Position numbers and translations under genes: made by a program. Shown piece after piece: positions 17,746 through 26,720 of a stretch of 64,000 bases of DNA; within the stretch, counting starts at the first letter, position 1, and each line of letters begins with the position of its first letter. Where the stretch lies: contig NZ_PYIX02000007.1 in assembly GCF_003024515.2 (NCBI RefSeq), positions 56,955 to 120,954 of the forward strand, read 5' to 3'. The notes beneath the pieces are model-generated. The model was not told where the DNA came from and made no database searches. It worked only from the letters and a program-made list of their open reading frames with translations. This stretch comes from Acinetobacter sichuanensis (lineage in GTDB: Bacteria > Pseudomonadota > Gammaproteobacteria > Pseudomonadales > Moraxellaceae).

Positions 17746-17937
17746 TTATTTGTGATTTTCTATAAAACTCGTCAATGTTTGATAACATGATGCAGCATCT
17801 AAGTGTTTAACAGTCTGGACAATTTTTTGAATTTCTCCCTTTGTCCATTGTTCTTTTTTTGCAATAAAAACGAAAGAAGCAAGCCAAATAAAAGGTGGGT
17901 CTTGTGGTCTAAGATATAAATGTTTAAGTTTTTTCAA
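17746..17937 (-). CDS. Small uncharacterised protein (63 residues)
   Basis: A short frame starting at TTG (17937) behind a GGAAAA stretch. The product (M-K-K-L-K-H-L-Y-L-R-P-Q-D-P-P...) is basic at the start with a helical, amphipathic remainder and no known domain. It is bracketed by two terminators, so it needs its own promoter in the 60 bases upstream. The composition looks protein-like rather than random, but the unusual start keeps confidence moderate. Confidence 0.5.
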   Translation of the reverse strand: MKKLKHLYLRPQDPPFIWLASFVFIAKKEQWTKGEIQKIVQTVKHLDAASCYQTLTSFIENHK

Positions 17938-17996
17938 TTTTATTTTCCAACGTATGTTTATGATTATATTTTAAGAAATTCAAGTTGTTTGAATTA

Positions 17997-18024
17997 AAAA
18001 TAGGGCTCTTTTGAACCCTATTTT
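17997..18024 (-). terminator. Terminator of putP
   Basis: A 12-bp stem with one mismatch (17997-18008 with 18013-18024; AAAATAGGG/CCCTATTTT). It follows the putP stop by about 20 bases. Confidence 0.75.
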
Positions 18025-18046
18025 CAATAACTTATAGAATACGCTT

Positions 18047-19543
18047 TTATTTTGATTCTTGGTAGAGTTGATCTGCTTTTTCAAAACGCTCAATAATTGC
18101 AGTATTTGGTTTTTTACTCGCTAAACTCACCACAATAATGGCAATCATAGAAGCCATAAAGCCCGGAATAATCGAATAAAGATCTGTCTGAATGAGTTGA
18201 GGAACAGTGACCCAAAGAATCACAACCACAGCACCCACGACCATACCCGCAATTGCACCTGACAACGTCATACGTTTCCAGAACAAAGATAAAATAATCA
18301 GTGGACCAAACGCTGCACCAAAGCCTGCCCAAGCATTTGCAACTAAGCCCAAAACTTCTGAATCAGGATCATGTGCCAGTACAATCGCTAAAATTGCGAT
18401 CAGTAAAACCATTAATCGACCGATCCAAACCAACTCTTTTTGTGAGGCATTTTTACGAATAAAAGCTTTATAAAAATCTTCAGTCAAAGTGCTTGAGCAG
18501 ACCAACAACTGACAGCTTAATGTACTCATAACAGCAGCCAAAATTGCAGCAAGTACAATACCTGCAATCCATGGATTAAATAAAATCTTGGTTAATTCTA
18601 TAAAAATCGTTTCATGATTTGCTGTTACATTGCTCGCTAATTCTGGATTTAAATAGAAGAATGCAATACCAAAGAAGCCTGCTGTAACTGCACCACCTAA
18701 ACAGAGAATCATCCAACTCATTCCGATACGACGTGCATTTGGAATAGATTTTACTGAGTCAATTGCCATAAAGCGCACAAGAATATGCGGTTGACCAAAA
18801 TAGCCTAAACCCCAAGCCAAAGATGACAACACAGCAACTGTACTTAAATTGGTAAATAAATCTAGAGCTTGTGGGCGAGCAGCTTCAAGTGCCATAGTGA
18901 CATGTGATAAATCACCAATGCTCAAAATGGTAACGATAGGGGTCAGTAATAAAGCAAAAATCATCAAAGTTGCTTGAATGGTATCTGTCCAACTGACTGC
19001 TAAGAAGCCACCAATAAATACATAACTGATGGTCGCAATCGCACTAATCCAAAGGGCATTATTGTATGACATGTCAAACATACCTTCGAAAAGACGAGCA
19101 CCTGCTACCATGCCAGAAGCACAATAAACTGCAAAGAAAATCAGAATGACCATTGCTGAAATGATACGTAAGACTTTTTTGCGATCATCAAAGCGATTTG
19201 AAAAATAATCAGGTAAGGTTAACGCATTGTTTTGTATTTCAGTATGTACACGTAAACGACCTGCCACCAACAGCCAGTTGAGCCATGCACCGATGATGAG
19301 ACCAACAGCGATCCAGATTTTGGATAAACCAAATAAGTAAATCGCGCCTGGTAAGCCCATGAGTAACCAGCCACTCATATCAGATGCACCTGCCGATAAG
19401 GCAGTGACGAAACTTCCTAAACGACGTCCACCTAAAATATAGTCAGAAAAATCTTGAGTTGCTCGGTAAGCCATTAAGCCAATAACCAACATGGCGACTA
19501 TATAAAAAATAAAGGTAATTAAGGTAGGGTCTAGGGAGCTCAT
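18047..19543 (-). CDS. putP: Sodium/proline symporter PutP
   Basis: A 498-residue member of the sodium-solute symporter family, 13 predicted membrane helices. The PutP-like core is clear: G-G-R-R-L-G-S-F-V-T-A-L-S-A-G-A-S-D-M-S-G-W-L in the second helix region, with the Ser/Asp residues that bind sodium and proline in E. coli PutP. It imports proline using the sodium gradient, for catabolism or osmoprotection. The frame extends two codons upstream to TTG, but I use ATG 19543, which has TTGGA six bases before it. No putA is nearby, so the two are not linked here. Confidence 0.88.
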   Translation of the reverse strand: MSSLDPTLITFIFYIVAMLVIGLMAYRATQDFSDYILGGRRLGSFVTALSAGASDMSGWLLMGLPGAIYLFGLSKIWIAVGLIIGAWLNWLLVAGRLRVHTEIQNNALTLPDYFSNRFDDRKKVLRIISAMVILIFFAVYCASGMVAGARLFEGMFDMSYNNALWISAIATISYVFIGGFLAVSWTDTIQATLMIFALLLTPIVTILSIGDLSHVTMALEAARPQALDLFTNLSTVAVLSSLAWGLGYFGQPHILVRFMAIDSVKSIPNARRIGMSWMILCLGGAVTAGFFGIAFFYLNPELASNVTANHETIFIELTKILFNPWIAGIVLAAILAAVMSTLSCQLLVCSSTLTEDFYKAFIRKNASQKELVWIGRLMVLLIAILAIVLAHDPDSEVLGLVANAWAGFGAAFGPLIILSLFWKRMTLSGAIAGMVVGAVVVILWVTVPQLIQTDLYSIIPGFMASMIAIIVVSLASKKPNTAIIERFEKADQLYQESK

Positions 19544-19654
19544 ACGCAATCCAAGTGTATGGTGGACAACAATTGAAATGATTAAATTTCAAAAATAACG
19601 TGAAATTTAAGCATAAATTCACAATTTTTGCTGACTATTTATTGTGCAAAATAA

Positions 19655-19682
19655 AAATAGGTCATTTGAAAATGACCTATTT
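19655..19682 (-). terminator. Terminator of slipin gene
   Basis: Near-perfect inverted repeat (19655-19667 with 19670-19682; AATAGGTCATTT) at the 3' end of the minus-strand slipin gene. The two outermost loop pairs will not form, leaving a short loop. Confidence 0.75.
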
Positions 19683-19700
19683 ATTTGAAAATTATATAAA

Positions 19701-20555
19701 TTATTGATTTCGACCCATAACGCCACGAATCGTATTTAGGATATCAGCAGGCAAGACAACAGTTTTGGCATTGTTAGATTTTGCCATGTCTTGCATGGCT
19801 TTCACATATTGTTCACCCAATAAATATGCGACAGGAATTTCTTTATCTCCAACTGCACTGGTCACCATTTCGATGGCTTTTTGTGATGCTTCAGCTAAGA
19901 CCACTTGGGCTTCTGCATCACGACGAGACGCTTCTAAGCGACCATCTGCCTCTAAAATAGCAGCTTGTTTTTCACCATCTGCTTTGGTCACTGTAGCACG
20001 GCGTTGGCGCTCGGCTGCGGCTTGTGCTTCCATTGCTGATTGCATGGTTGGTGAAGGCTGAATATCTTGAATTTCAACAGTTTTTAGCGTAATACCCCAG
20101 TCGGAAATGTCATCTGAAATCGCTGCTTTTAGCTTTGCTTTAATATGGTCACGTGAAGATAATGCATCATCTAAATCCATTTCTCCCACGATAGAACGTA
20201 GTGAGGTTTGTACAAGGTTTTGAATCGCCCATGTATAATTCTCAATACCATAAACTGCTTTTTCGGGAGTAGTAATATTAATATAGGCGACAGCATTCAT
20301 TAAAAGTACAGCATTGTCACGTGTAATCACTTCTTGGGAGGGAATATCTAAGACTATATCTTTGGTGGTAATTTTATAAGCAACTTCATCCACATAAGGA
20401 ATGATAAAATTGAGCCCAGGATTTAGAGTACTATCATATTTTCCTAAACGCTGCACAATCCATTTATAACCTTGGGGAACAATACGTACACCTTTAAAAA
20501 TAGTGACACCAACAAAAACTAAGAGTGCTAATACAATAATTGAAGCAACTGACAT
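19701..20555 (-). CDS. SPFH/Band-7 membrane protein (slipin/stomatin-like)
   Basis: A 284-residue protein with one N-terminal membrane helix (1-20), an SPFH domain (about 20-190; R-I-V-P-Q-G-Y-K-W-I-V-Q-R-L-G-K-Y-D start) and an Ala/Glu/Lys-rich coiled coil (about 180-235, A-A-A-E-R-Q-R-R-A) that drives oligomer assembly. Slipins form large membrane cages thought to organise lipid microdomains. The gene lies 26 bases downstream of an NfeD-family gene, the classic paired arrangement, in which the NfeD OB domain is thought to bind the slipin. Expression is probably as one mRNA. This is a QmcA-like member; exact role unknown. Confidence 0.88.
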   Translation of the reverse strand: MSVASIIVLALLVFVGVTIFKGVRIVPQGYKWIVQRLGKYDSTLNPGLNFIIPYVDEVAYKITTKDIVLDIPSQEVITRDNAVLLMNAVAYINITTPEKAVYGIENYTWAIQNLVQTSLRSIVGEMDLDDALSSRDHIKAKLKAAISDDISDWGITLKTVEIQDIQPSPTMQSAMEAQAAAERQRRATVTKADGEKQAAILEADGRLEASRRDAEAQVVLAEASQKAIEMVTSAVGDKEIPVAYLLGEQYVKAMQDMAKSNNAKTVVLPADILNTIRGVMGRNQ

Positions 20556-20581
20556 TTTTTATTCCTCATTTTTAAAAATCA

Positions 20582-21052
20582 TTATAAAGATGATGTGCTT
20601 TGATGGGGCTGAATGACTAAATCATTACCCAAAATATCAATGACACGAACCCGATCACCTACAGCAACAGGAGAAAGTGTTCGACAGTTCCATTCATCAG
20701 CACCTAAAACAGGCATAGGAAAACGAACTTTGACTTGATCATGTGCTAAGTTGATTTGAATCACCATGCCAACTTGACCAATTGTGGCTTCACGCGGTAA
20801 ACCCGCTTTAGTTTTATCAATGGAAAGCGGTTTAATGAATTTAAACCAAAGTACGGTGCATGTGATTGAAAAAATAATCCAAAGAATGACTTGGGTTGAA
20901 AAAGATAAGGATGGAAAAAGCCAAGAAAATACGGCAACAAGCATAGCTGCAATACCAAATAACAGAGCAGCAAAAGAAGGTAAAATGAGCTCAGCAATCA
21001 TGAGCAAAACGCCCAACACTAACCAGTGCCAAGGTTCTATAATAAAATTCAT
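20582..21052 (-). CDS. NfeD-family membrane protein
   Basis: A 156-residue short-form NfeD. Three or four hydrophobic segments (about 5-75) are followed by a C-terminal soluble OB-fold-like domain (about 85-150, with G-Q-V-G-M-V and G-D-R-V-R-V-I-D-I) facing the cytoplasm. Short NfeD proteins lack the ClpP-like protease domain of long forms. They pair with SPFH proteins, as here with the slipin gene 26 bases downstream, and are thought to work in membrane quality control. It is first in the probable two-gene operon. Confidence 0.87.
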   Translation of the reverse strand: MNFIIEPWHWLVLGVLLMIAELILPSFAALLFGIAAMLVAVFSWLFPSLSFSTQVILWIIFSITCTVLWFKFIKPLSIDKTKAGLPREATIGQVGMVIQINLAHDQVKVRFPMPVLGADEWNCRTLSPVAVGDRVRVIDILGNDLVIQPHQSTSSL

Positions 21053-21189
21053 ACATCTACTCGAATTGTGATCATTGATATAGATGACGGATCATCTATA
21101 TCAATGTAACAGATCAAAACTAGATTGAGTATTAAAAAATCAGTTTATTTGAGTAGATGTATTACATCAAATTTTCAGCTTGAGCAAAA

Positions 21190-22110
21190 TTAAATTGCTG
21201 CTTTGGGTGCAGGTTTAAAAGCTGCTGGAGATTTTTTGAAATTGTTAATCGCAGCTTGAATGGCAGTGATCTTCAATTGTGCTGCTTTTTCACCTTCTAA
21301 AATGGCTTGATTACTTGCTTTTAAATCTAAAGTACCTAAATGCCCAACTTTAGGTTGAATCACAATGTTGGCTTGTGAAAGTTCAGAGTTAATACTTTGT
21401 TGCCCCATAATATTGATGGTTTGGTCGAGTAAACCCCACATATTGATCGGTTGGCTGCCTGAAGGGCGTGCGGAAATATCAACAGCAATGACGATATCAG
21501 CCCCCATATTTTTGGCTGTTTGCACAGGAATAGGGCTGACTAAGCCACCATCTACATATTGAGTTTTACCAATGGTCGTAGGTACAAAAACATTGGGAAT
21601 ACTACAAGAAGCACGTACAGCTTGACCTGCATTACCTTTAATAAACTCAGCTTTTTTGCCGTTATCTAAACGTGTTGCAACCGCAGCAAAGCGGATTGGA
21701 AATTTTTCAATTGGTTTATTACTCACATTACTATTGACATAGTTTTGGAGTTTTTCACCTAATACAATCCCTTGTCTGTTTAAGGTTAAATCACGAAGAT
21801 CTGACTCTTTAAGCTGTTGAGCAATTTGTTGCATTTGATAAGGTGTTTTACCGCTTGCATAAATACTACCAACAAAGCTGCCTGCACTTGTACCTGTCAC
21901 AATTTTAGGTTTAATTCCATGCGATTCGAGCACTTTAATCACACCAATATGCGCAAAACCTTTAGCACCGCCGCCGCCAAGTGCAAGGGCAATGATAGGT
22001 TCACGTGCTTGAATTGTTGTAGAGGTTTTGGGTGGTGTTTGTGTCGTTTTATCACAACCAACAAGGGCTAAACCCATTAAACCAATCAGACCGAAATGTT
22101 TCACTTGCAT
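21190..22110 (-). CDS. Patatin-like phospholipase, lipoprotein
   Basis: A 306-residue patatin-like protein. It starts with a lipoprotein signal whose lipobox L-V-G-C places lipidated Cys at about 19. The catalytic parts are present: glycine-rich oxyanion loop G-G-G-G-A-K-G (45-51), nucleophile elbow G-T-S-A-G (Ser75) and the D-G-G motif (about residue 189) supplying the Asp of the dyad. It resembles the RssA group. Activity would be acyl hydrolysis of phospholipids on the periplasmic side, or the outer membrane's inner leaflet if sorted there; both are inferences. It stands beside an acyltransferase gene on the same strand (66 bases apart), so the two could balance lysophospholipid turnover. 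Confidence 0.85.
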   Translation of the reverse strand: MQVKHFGLIGLMGLALVGCDKTTQTPPKTSTTIQAREPIIALALGGGGAKGFAHIGVIKVLESHGIKPKIVTGTSAGSFVGSIYASGKTPYQMQQIAQQLKESDLRDLTLNRQGIVLGEKLQNYVNSNVSNKPIEKFPIRFAAVATRLDNGKKAEFIKGNAGQAVRASCSIPNVFVPTTIGKTQYVDGGLVSPIPVQTAKNMGADIVIAVDISARPSGSQPINMWGLLDQTINIMGQQSINSELSQANIVIQPKVGHLGTLDLKASNQAILEGEKAAQLKITAIQAAINNFKKSPAAFKPAPKAAI

Positions 22111-22176
22111 GGTACTTGTCTATTCATCAATGAGGCAAAATATGGGCATCATCTGAACAGATTACGCCGCTATTTT

Positions 22177-22803
22177 CTAGCGCTTTTTAAACAGTTTTTG
22201 TAACGGTTTTGCCAGACGCTCAGGGTTTTTAGGTGAAAAATTACCTTCATAATACTGAAAAATACATGCTAAATCGGCTTCATAATCTCCGCTTGGGTGT
22301 AATACACCTAAACAACGAATCACTTTATGGTCATAATCTAAAGCAAACATTACAATTGGAATGTGTGCACCTACTGCGATGTGGTAAAAACCACTTTTTA
22401 TTTTTTCAGCTTTGTTACGCGTGCCTTCAGGTGCTATTGCTATCCAAATTTTTTCAGTATGTTGTATCACCTTAACGATTTGCTCGGTGAGACCATGCGG
22501 CGAGTCACGTTGTACAGGAATGACACCAATCCATTTAAAAATACGGTCAAAAGGGGGCTTAAATAAGCTATCTTTTCCAAAAATAGTGACACGCAAGCCA
22601 ATGCCAAGCATGGCTAAAAAAGCATATAAACCATCAAAGTTTGAGGTATGTGGTGACACAATCGCAACTGCTTTAGGCAAATTTGGAAATTCGCCCTCAA
22701 AGCGCCAACCTTGTGCAAGATATAGTTTTCTAAATAAAGCTCTACTTTTTTTGGTTCCTCGTTGGGGAACTTGATCGGGTAGTTCTGGAAAATGTAATGT
22801 CAT
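22177..22803 (-). CDS. PlsC-like 1-acylglycerol-phosphate acyltransferase family protein
   Basis: A 208-residue protein of the lysophospholipid acyltransferase superfamily. The catalytic motif H-T-S-N-F-D (His52 to Asp57) and the substrate motif A-P-E-G-T-R-N (about 124-130) are intact. The family transfers acyl chains to lysophosphatidic acid or related lipids at the inner membrane. The short length and the start (T-K-K-S-R-A-L-F-R) match a small PlsC-like subgroup that is separate from the housekeeping PlsC. Substrate is not certain. It is directly upstream of the patatin-like gene on the same strand, suggesting co-transcription. Confidence 0.82.
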   Translation of the reverse strand: MTLHFPELPDQVPQRGTKKSRALFRKLYLAQGWRFEGEFPNLPKAVAIVSPHTSNFDGLYAFLAMLGIGLRVTIFGKDSLFKPPFDRIFKWIGVIPVQRDSPHGLTEQIVKVIQHTEKIWIAIAPEGTRNKAEKIKSGFYHIAVGAHIPIVMFALDYDHKVIRCLGVLHPSGDYEADLACIFQYYEGNFSPKNPERLAKPLQKLFKKR

Positions 22804-22913
22804 TGTTTTTACATCAAGCTAAAACTATTTGTAAATATTAAACTTTCAAGTAAAAGATTACATGGATAAATTGTAATAATTGGTCAATATAAGCGTGTTG
22901 GAGCGCAGCTCAG

Positions 22914-24227
22914 GTGTATGAAAAGGTCAATCTTAATATAGCAAAAGCATCACATTTATATGTTTTGCTCTTTTCTTTGTATTGGGCACAAGGTTTACCT
23001 GTGGGTTTTATGACGCATGCACTGCCTGTGATTTTACGTGCGCAAGGCGTGTCATTAGCACATATCGGTGGCTTTGGTTTATTGATGGCACCTTGGGCAA
23101 TCAAAGTTTTATGGGCATCTTGGGTTGACCGTTTTGGGGGATCAGCTTGGGGGCATTATCGAAGTTGGATTGTACCTAGCCAGCTTTTGATTGTGATGAT
23201 CTTAATCATTTTGTCCTTTTTACCCATTCAAGCACTCAATCAGCCGATGTATTTGTTTGGGTTCTTTATTGCTTTGTTACTCATGAATGGCATTGGTGCC
23301 ACACAAGATATTGCAACAGATGCTTTGGTAGTCAATATTTTAAAAGGAGAGCAACAACACTGGGGCAATATGTTTCAGGTTGTAGGTTCTCGACTGGGTT
23401 TTATTGTTGGTGGTGGGGCAATTTTATGGGCACTTGATCGTTTGACATGGCAAACGACATTTTGGGTTTTGGCAGGTATTGTATTACTGAATATTTTTCC
23501 TATTTTATTTTATAAAGAGCCTATTCATCAGATCAATTTTGAAAAAACCAGCAAAAATGACAAGCTCATTCCGCATGACGTATTACCCAAACTAAAAGCA
23601 TATTTGCATTATTTTGTTCAAAGTAAAATGATGTTGTATTGGTTGATTGTGCTTTGCAGTATAAAAATTACAGATGGCTTAATGGGACCCATAACGAAAC
23701 CTTTATTGGTTGACTTGGGGCTATCTTATGCACAAATAGGTATTTATATCACCATGCTTGGTGCTGTAGCTGCGTTAGGTGGTGCTGCTATAGCAAGTGT
23801 ATTTTTACACTATTTTTCTCGTGCTCAGGCTTTAATTATCTTTTCACTTTTAAAGTTATTGAGTCTTTTCGGTTATGTCGCTTTGGCATATCAATTTGAA
23901 TATCAACAGCAGATCAATACGCATTTGATTTATTTGATCAATGCCTTAGAAGACATGTTTTCTGCAATGCTATTGGTCGTTATTTTAACTTTAGTGATGC
24001 AATATAGTCGTAAAAGCCATGCAGGGACTGACTTTACATTTCAAGTATCAATCATGGCATTGGTGAGTGGGTTGTTATATAGCCTAAGTGGTATTTTGGG
24101 CGATGCTTTAGGTTATTTCCATTATTTAGTGGTAATTTTGGCGATCGGTTTGGTTAGTTTTATACCATTAATATTATGGTATCGTATTTTTTTAACTCAA
24201 GAAAAGATGAAAATTAAACCAATGTAA
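22914..24227 (+). CDS. MFS transporter, AmpG/RhtX-like
   Basis: A 437-residue carrier with about 12 membrane helices starting at GTG 22914 (no useful in-frame ATG until deep in the first helix). The opening L-Y-W-A-Q-G-L-P-V-G-F-M and the loop-2-like D-R-F-G-G-S-A-W-G-H-Y-R-S-W-I match the AmpG/AT-1 and RhtX/FptX branches of the major facilitator superfamily. Members import muropeptides or siderophores across the inner membrane, so a link to the iron-regulated receptor elsewhere is possible but not shown. It diverges from the acyltransferase gene and lies upstream of pmrC, but there is no evidence that it is in that operon: the PmrA box falls between. Confidence 0.72.
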   Translation: MYEKVNLNIAKASHLYVLLFSLYWAQGLPVGFMTHALPVILRAQGVSLAHIGGFGLLMAPWAIKVLWASWVDRFGGSAWGHYRSWIVPSQLLIVMILIILSFLPIQALNQPMYLFGFFIALLLMNGIGATQDIATDALVVNILKGEQQHWGNMFQVVGSRLGFIVGGGAILWALDRLTWQTTFWVLAGIVLLNIFPILFYKEPIHQINFEKTSKNDKLIPHDVLPKLKAYLHYFVQSKMMLYWLIVLCSIKITDGLMGPITKPLLVDLGLSYAQIGIYITMLGAVAALGGAAIASVFLHYFSRAQALIIFSLLKLLSLFGYVALAYQFEYQQQINTHLIYLINALEDMFSAMLLVVILTLVMQYSRKSHAGTDFTFQVSIMALVSGLLYSLSGILGDALGYFHYLVVILAIGLVSFIPLILWYRIFLTQEKMKIKPM

Positions 24228-24298
24228 TAAAATGGCATCTAGAAAAATTGATTTTTTTCATGGTATTAAAGTGTTTTCTTAAAGCCAATTCAGTTTAA

Positions 24299-24315
24299 AT
24301 TAAGTGATTCTTAAG
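24299..24315 (+). promoter_or_regulatory. PmrA-binding box upstream of pmrC
   Basis: ATTAAG-TGATT-CTTAAG is a direct repeat of two TTAA(G) half-sites with five-base spacing, the known PmrA/BasR box form. It lies 48 bases before the pmrC start, so PmrA autoregulation of the operon is a strong inference. Confidence 0.75.
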
Positions 24316-24362
24316 GTTCATTTTTTAAAGTAAAGCATCTTTTATGAGTTGATCAGACCGAG

Positions 24363-26024
24363 ATGTTAGGCTTTATTCAGAAAATTACAGATAAAAAAAG
24401 AACAGTTTCTCTTACAGTATTTAGTTTATTAATGGCTGTGTGGCTGGGTGTATGTTTAAATTTTGCATTTTATCAACAAATTCATCGGTTAACGCCTTAT
24501 CAAGGCTTTAAATCTTATGTTTTTTTAGCAGCAACAGCCTGTATTTTAGTTGCATTATATAACTTAATTTTACAAATTTTTGCATGGAAATGGACGCAGA
24601 AAGTCATCACGATAGTGTTGCTTTTTGTAGGCGGATTTAGTGCATATTTTGTGAATTCTTTAGGTGTAGTGATTTCACCTGATCAAGTCCAAAATATGAT
24701 GCAAACGGATCCTGCTGAGGTTCGTGATTTGATCTCATTACGTTTTATATTATGGGTTTTTGCTTTTGTTGTTTTGCCAATCGCTTTTGTGTTGTGGATA
24801 CAGATCGGTACAGAATCATGGTCTAAAGTTATCTTAAAAAAAGTGGCGAGTGCTTTTGCATCTATAGCTGTAATTGGTTGCTTTTTGTTTATTTATTATG
24901 TCGATTTTGCAGCTATTTTCCGCGAGCATCGTGATTTAAAAGGGATGATTTCTCCGCAAAATGTCTTTGCTGCAACCAGTTCTTATTTTCATAAAAGAGC
25001 ACCTAAACAAAATTTACCTTTGATTCATTATGGTGAAGATGCTCATTTAGTTGAAGATACTTCAACACAACGCCATCCTAAACTTATGGTGTTGGTTGTG
25101 GGTGAAACGGCACGTGCTGAAAGTTTTTCTTTAAATGGTTACGCTAAAAATACCAATCCAAATTTATCAAAACAGACAGGAATTTTAAACTATAGCCAAG
25201 TGAGCTCATGTGGCACAGCGACAGCAGTTTCTGTCCCATGTATGTTCTCTGGTATGCCAAGAAAGGAATATGATGAGCAATTGGCAAGTCATCGTGAAGG
25301 TATGTTAGATATCGCGCAACGTGCAGGTTATAAAGTAACGTGGATTGATAATAATTCAGGGTGTAAGGGCACATGTAATCGTGTAGAGCAGTACAAAATT
25401 CCTGAAAACTTAAAACAAAAATGGTGTAAAGATGAGGAGTGTTTAGATGGTATTTTGGTTGATAGTTTAAAACAATATTTATCTGAAATTCCAAAAGATG
25501 ATAAAACACCACGTTTAATTGTATTGCATCAAATGGGCAGTCATGGTCCTGCGTATTACAAACGAGCATCAGCGCAGTATCAAAAATTTAAGCCTACTTG
25601 TGATACAAATGCGATTCAAGGATGTACACGTGAAGAATTATTAAACAGTTATGATAATACGATTGTGTATACTGATGATGTACTGAATCAAGTGATTGAA
25701 TTATTGAAAACCCAAACACAATATCGTACTGGTTTTTGGTATCTCTCTGATCATGGTGAGTCGACAGGTGAACACGGAATGTATTTACATGGCGCGCCCT
25801 ATGCAATTGCACCAACACAGCAAACACATGTACCTATGATTCTTTGGTTTTCAGATGATTGGAAAAAATCTCATGCTCAACAAATTGAGTGTTTAGCGGC
25901 ACAAAAAAATAAATCTCTAAGTCAGGATAATTTATTTCCAAGTGTCTTAAGTTTGTTAGATGTGAAAATCCAAGTGATTAACCAAAAGAACAATATGCTC
26001 AGTCAATGCGCTGTACGTAGCTAA
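24363..26024 (+). CDS. pmrC: Phosphoethanolamine transferase PmrC (EptA family)
   Basis: A 553-residue inner-membrane enzyme with five N-terminal membrane helices (about 17-180) and a periplasmic alkaline-phosphatase-like domain. The catalytic Thr is in V-V-G-E-T-A-R-A-E-S (Thr249), which carries the phosphoethanolamine intermediate; zinc ligands include the S-D-H-G-E-S-T-G-E-H-G region near 460. It transfers phosphoethanolamine from phosphatidylethanolamine to lipid A, lowering polymyxin/colistin affinity. It is the first gene of pmrCAB, with pmrA 12 bases downstream, and a PmrA box sits upstream. The length is close to that of A. baumannii PmrC. Confidence 0.95.
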   Translation: MLGFIQKITDKKRTVSLTVFSLLMAVWLGVCLNFAFYQQIHRLTPYQGFKSYVFLAATACILVALYNLILQIFAWKWTQKVITIVLLFVGGFSAYFVNSLGVVISPDQVQNMMQTDPAEVRDLISLRFILWVFAFVVLPIAFVLWIQIGTESWSKVILKKVASAFASIAVIGCFLFIYYVDFAAIFREHRDLKGMISPQNVFAATSSYFHKRAPKQNLPLIHYGEDAHLVEDTSTQRHPKLMVLVVGETARAESFSLNGYAKNTNPNLSKQTGILNYSQVSSCGTATAVSVPCMFSGMPRKEYDEQLASHREGMLDIAQRAGYKVTWIDNNSGCKGTCNRVEQYKIPENLKQKWCKDEECLDGILVDSLKQYLSEIPKDDKTPRLIVLHQMGSHGPAYYKRASAQYQKFKPTCDTNAIQGCTREELLNSYDNTIVYTDDVLNQVIELLKTQTQYRTGFWYLSDHGESTGEHGMYLHGAPYAIAPTQQTHVPMILWFSDDWKKSHAQQIECLAAQKNKSLSQDNLFPSVLSLLDVKIQVINQKNNMLSQCAVRS

Positions 26025-26036
26025 AGGAAATCAAAC

Positions 26037-26717
26037 ATGACCAAAATCTTAATGATAGAAGATGATTTTATGATTGCTGAATCAACGCTGACATTGTTGC
26101 GTTTTCATCAATATGAAGTGGAATGGGTCAATAACGGTTTAGATGGCATCAAACAGTTAACTCAGCAACAATTTGATTTGATTTTACTTGATTTGGGTTT
26201 GCCTCTGATGGATGGCATGCAGGTGCTAAAACAAATCCGTCAACGTGTAACAACACCTGTATTAATTATTTCAGCGCGTGATCAGTTACAAAATCGTGTG
26301 GATGGTTTAAACCAAGGAGCAGATGATTATCTGATTAAACCGTACGAATTTGACGAGTTAATTGCACGTATTCAAGCCTTATTAAGACGTGCAAACCAAA
26401 CTAAGTCTTTACAGGCAAATGCTGAAATTCTTAAAAATGGTGATCTTGTTTTAGATGTGGAACAGCATCTAGCCATATTCAAAGGCGAAGCTGTAGAGCT
26501 TTCTAAACGTGAATGGGCAATTCTTATTCCATTGATGACTCATCCAAACAAAATATTTTCCAAAGCCAATTTAGAAGATAAGTTATATGCTTTAGATAGT
26601 GAAATTAATAGTAATACCATAGAAGTTTATGTACATCACATTCGTTCAAAATTAGGTAAAGATTTTATTCGTACAATTCGTGGTTTGGGATATCGACTAG
26701 GGCAAAGCGTAGCTTAG
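26037..26717 (+). CDS. pmrA: Response regulator PmrA
   Basis: A 226-residue OmpR-family regulator: receiver domain (1-120, acid pocket E8-D9-D10, phospho-acceptor Asp52 in L-D-L-G-L-P, Lys in L-I-K-P-Y) and a winged-helix DNA-binding domain (about 130-225, ending G-L-G-Y-R-L). It is activated by PmrB and turns on pmrC. The ATG follows an AAAGGAAATC ribosome site; the gap to pmrC is 12 bases and pmrB follows after 3. I see no obvious substitution at the active-site positions, so no resistance-type mutation is claimed without a reference comparison. Confidence 0.95.
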   Translation: MTKILMIEDDFMIAESTLTLLRFHQYEVEWVNNGLDGIKQLTQQQFDLILLDLGLPLMDGMQVLKQIRQRVTTPVLIISARDQLQNRVDGLNQGADDYLIKPYEFDELIARIQALLRRANQTKSLQANAEILKNGDLVLDVEQHLAIFKGEAVELSKREWAILIPLMTHPNKIFSKANLEDKLYALDSEINSNTIEVYVHHIRSKLGKDFIRTIRGLGYRLGQSVA

Positions 26718-26720
26718 TAT

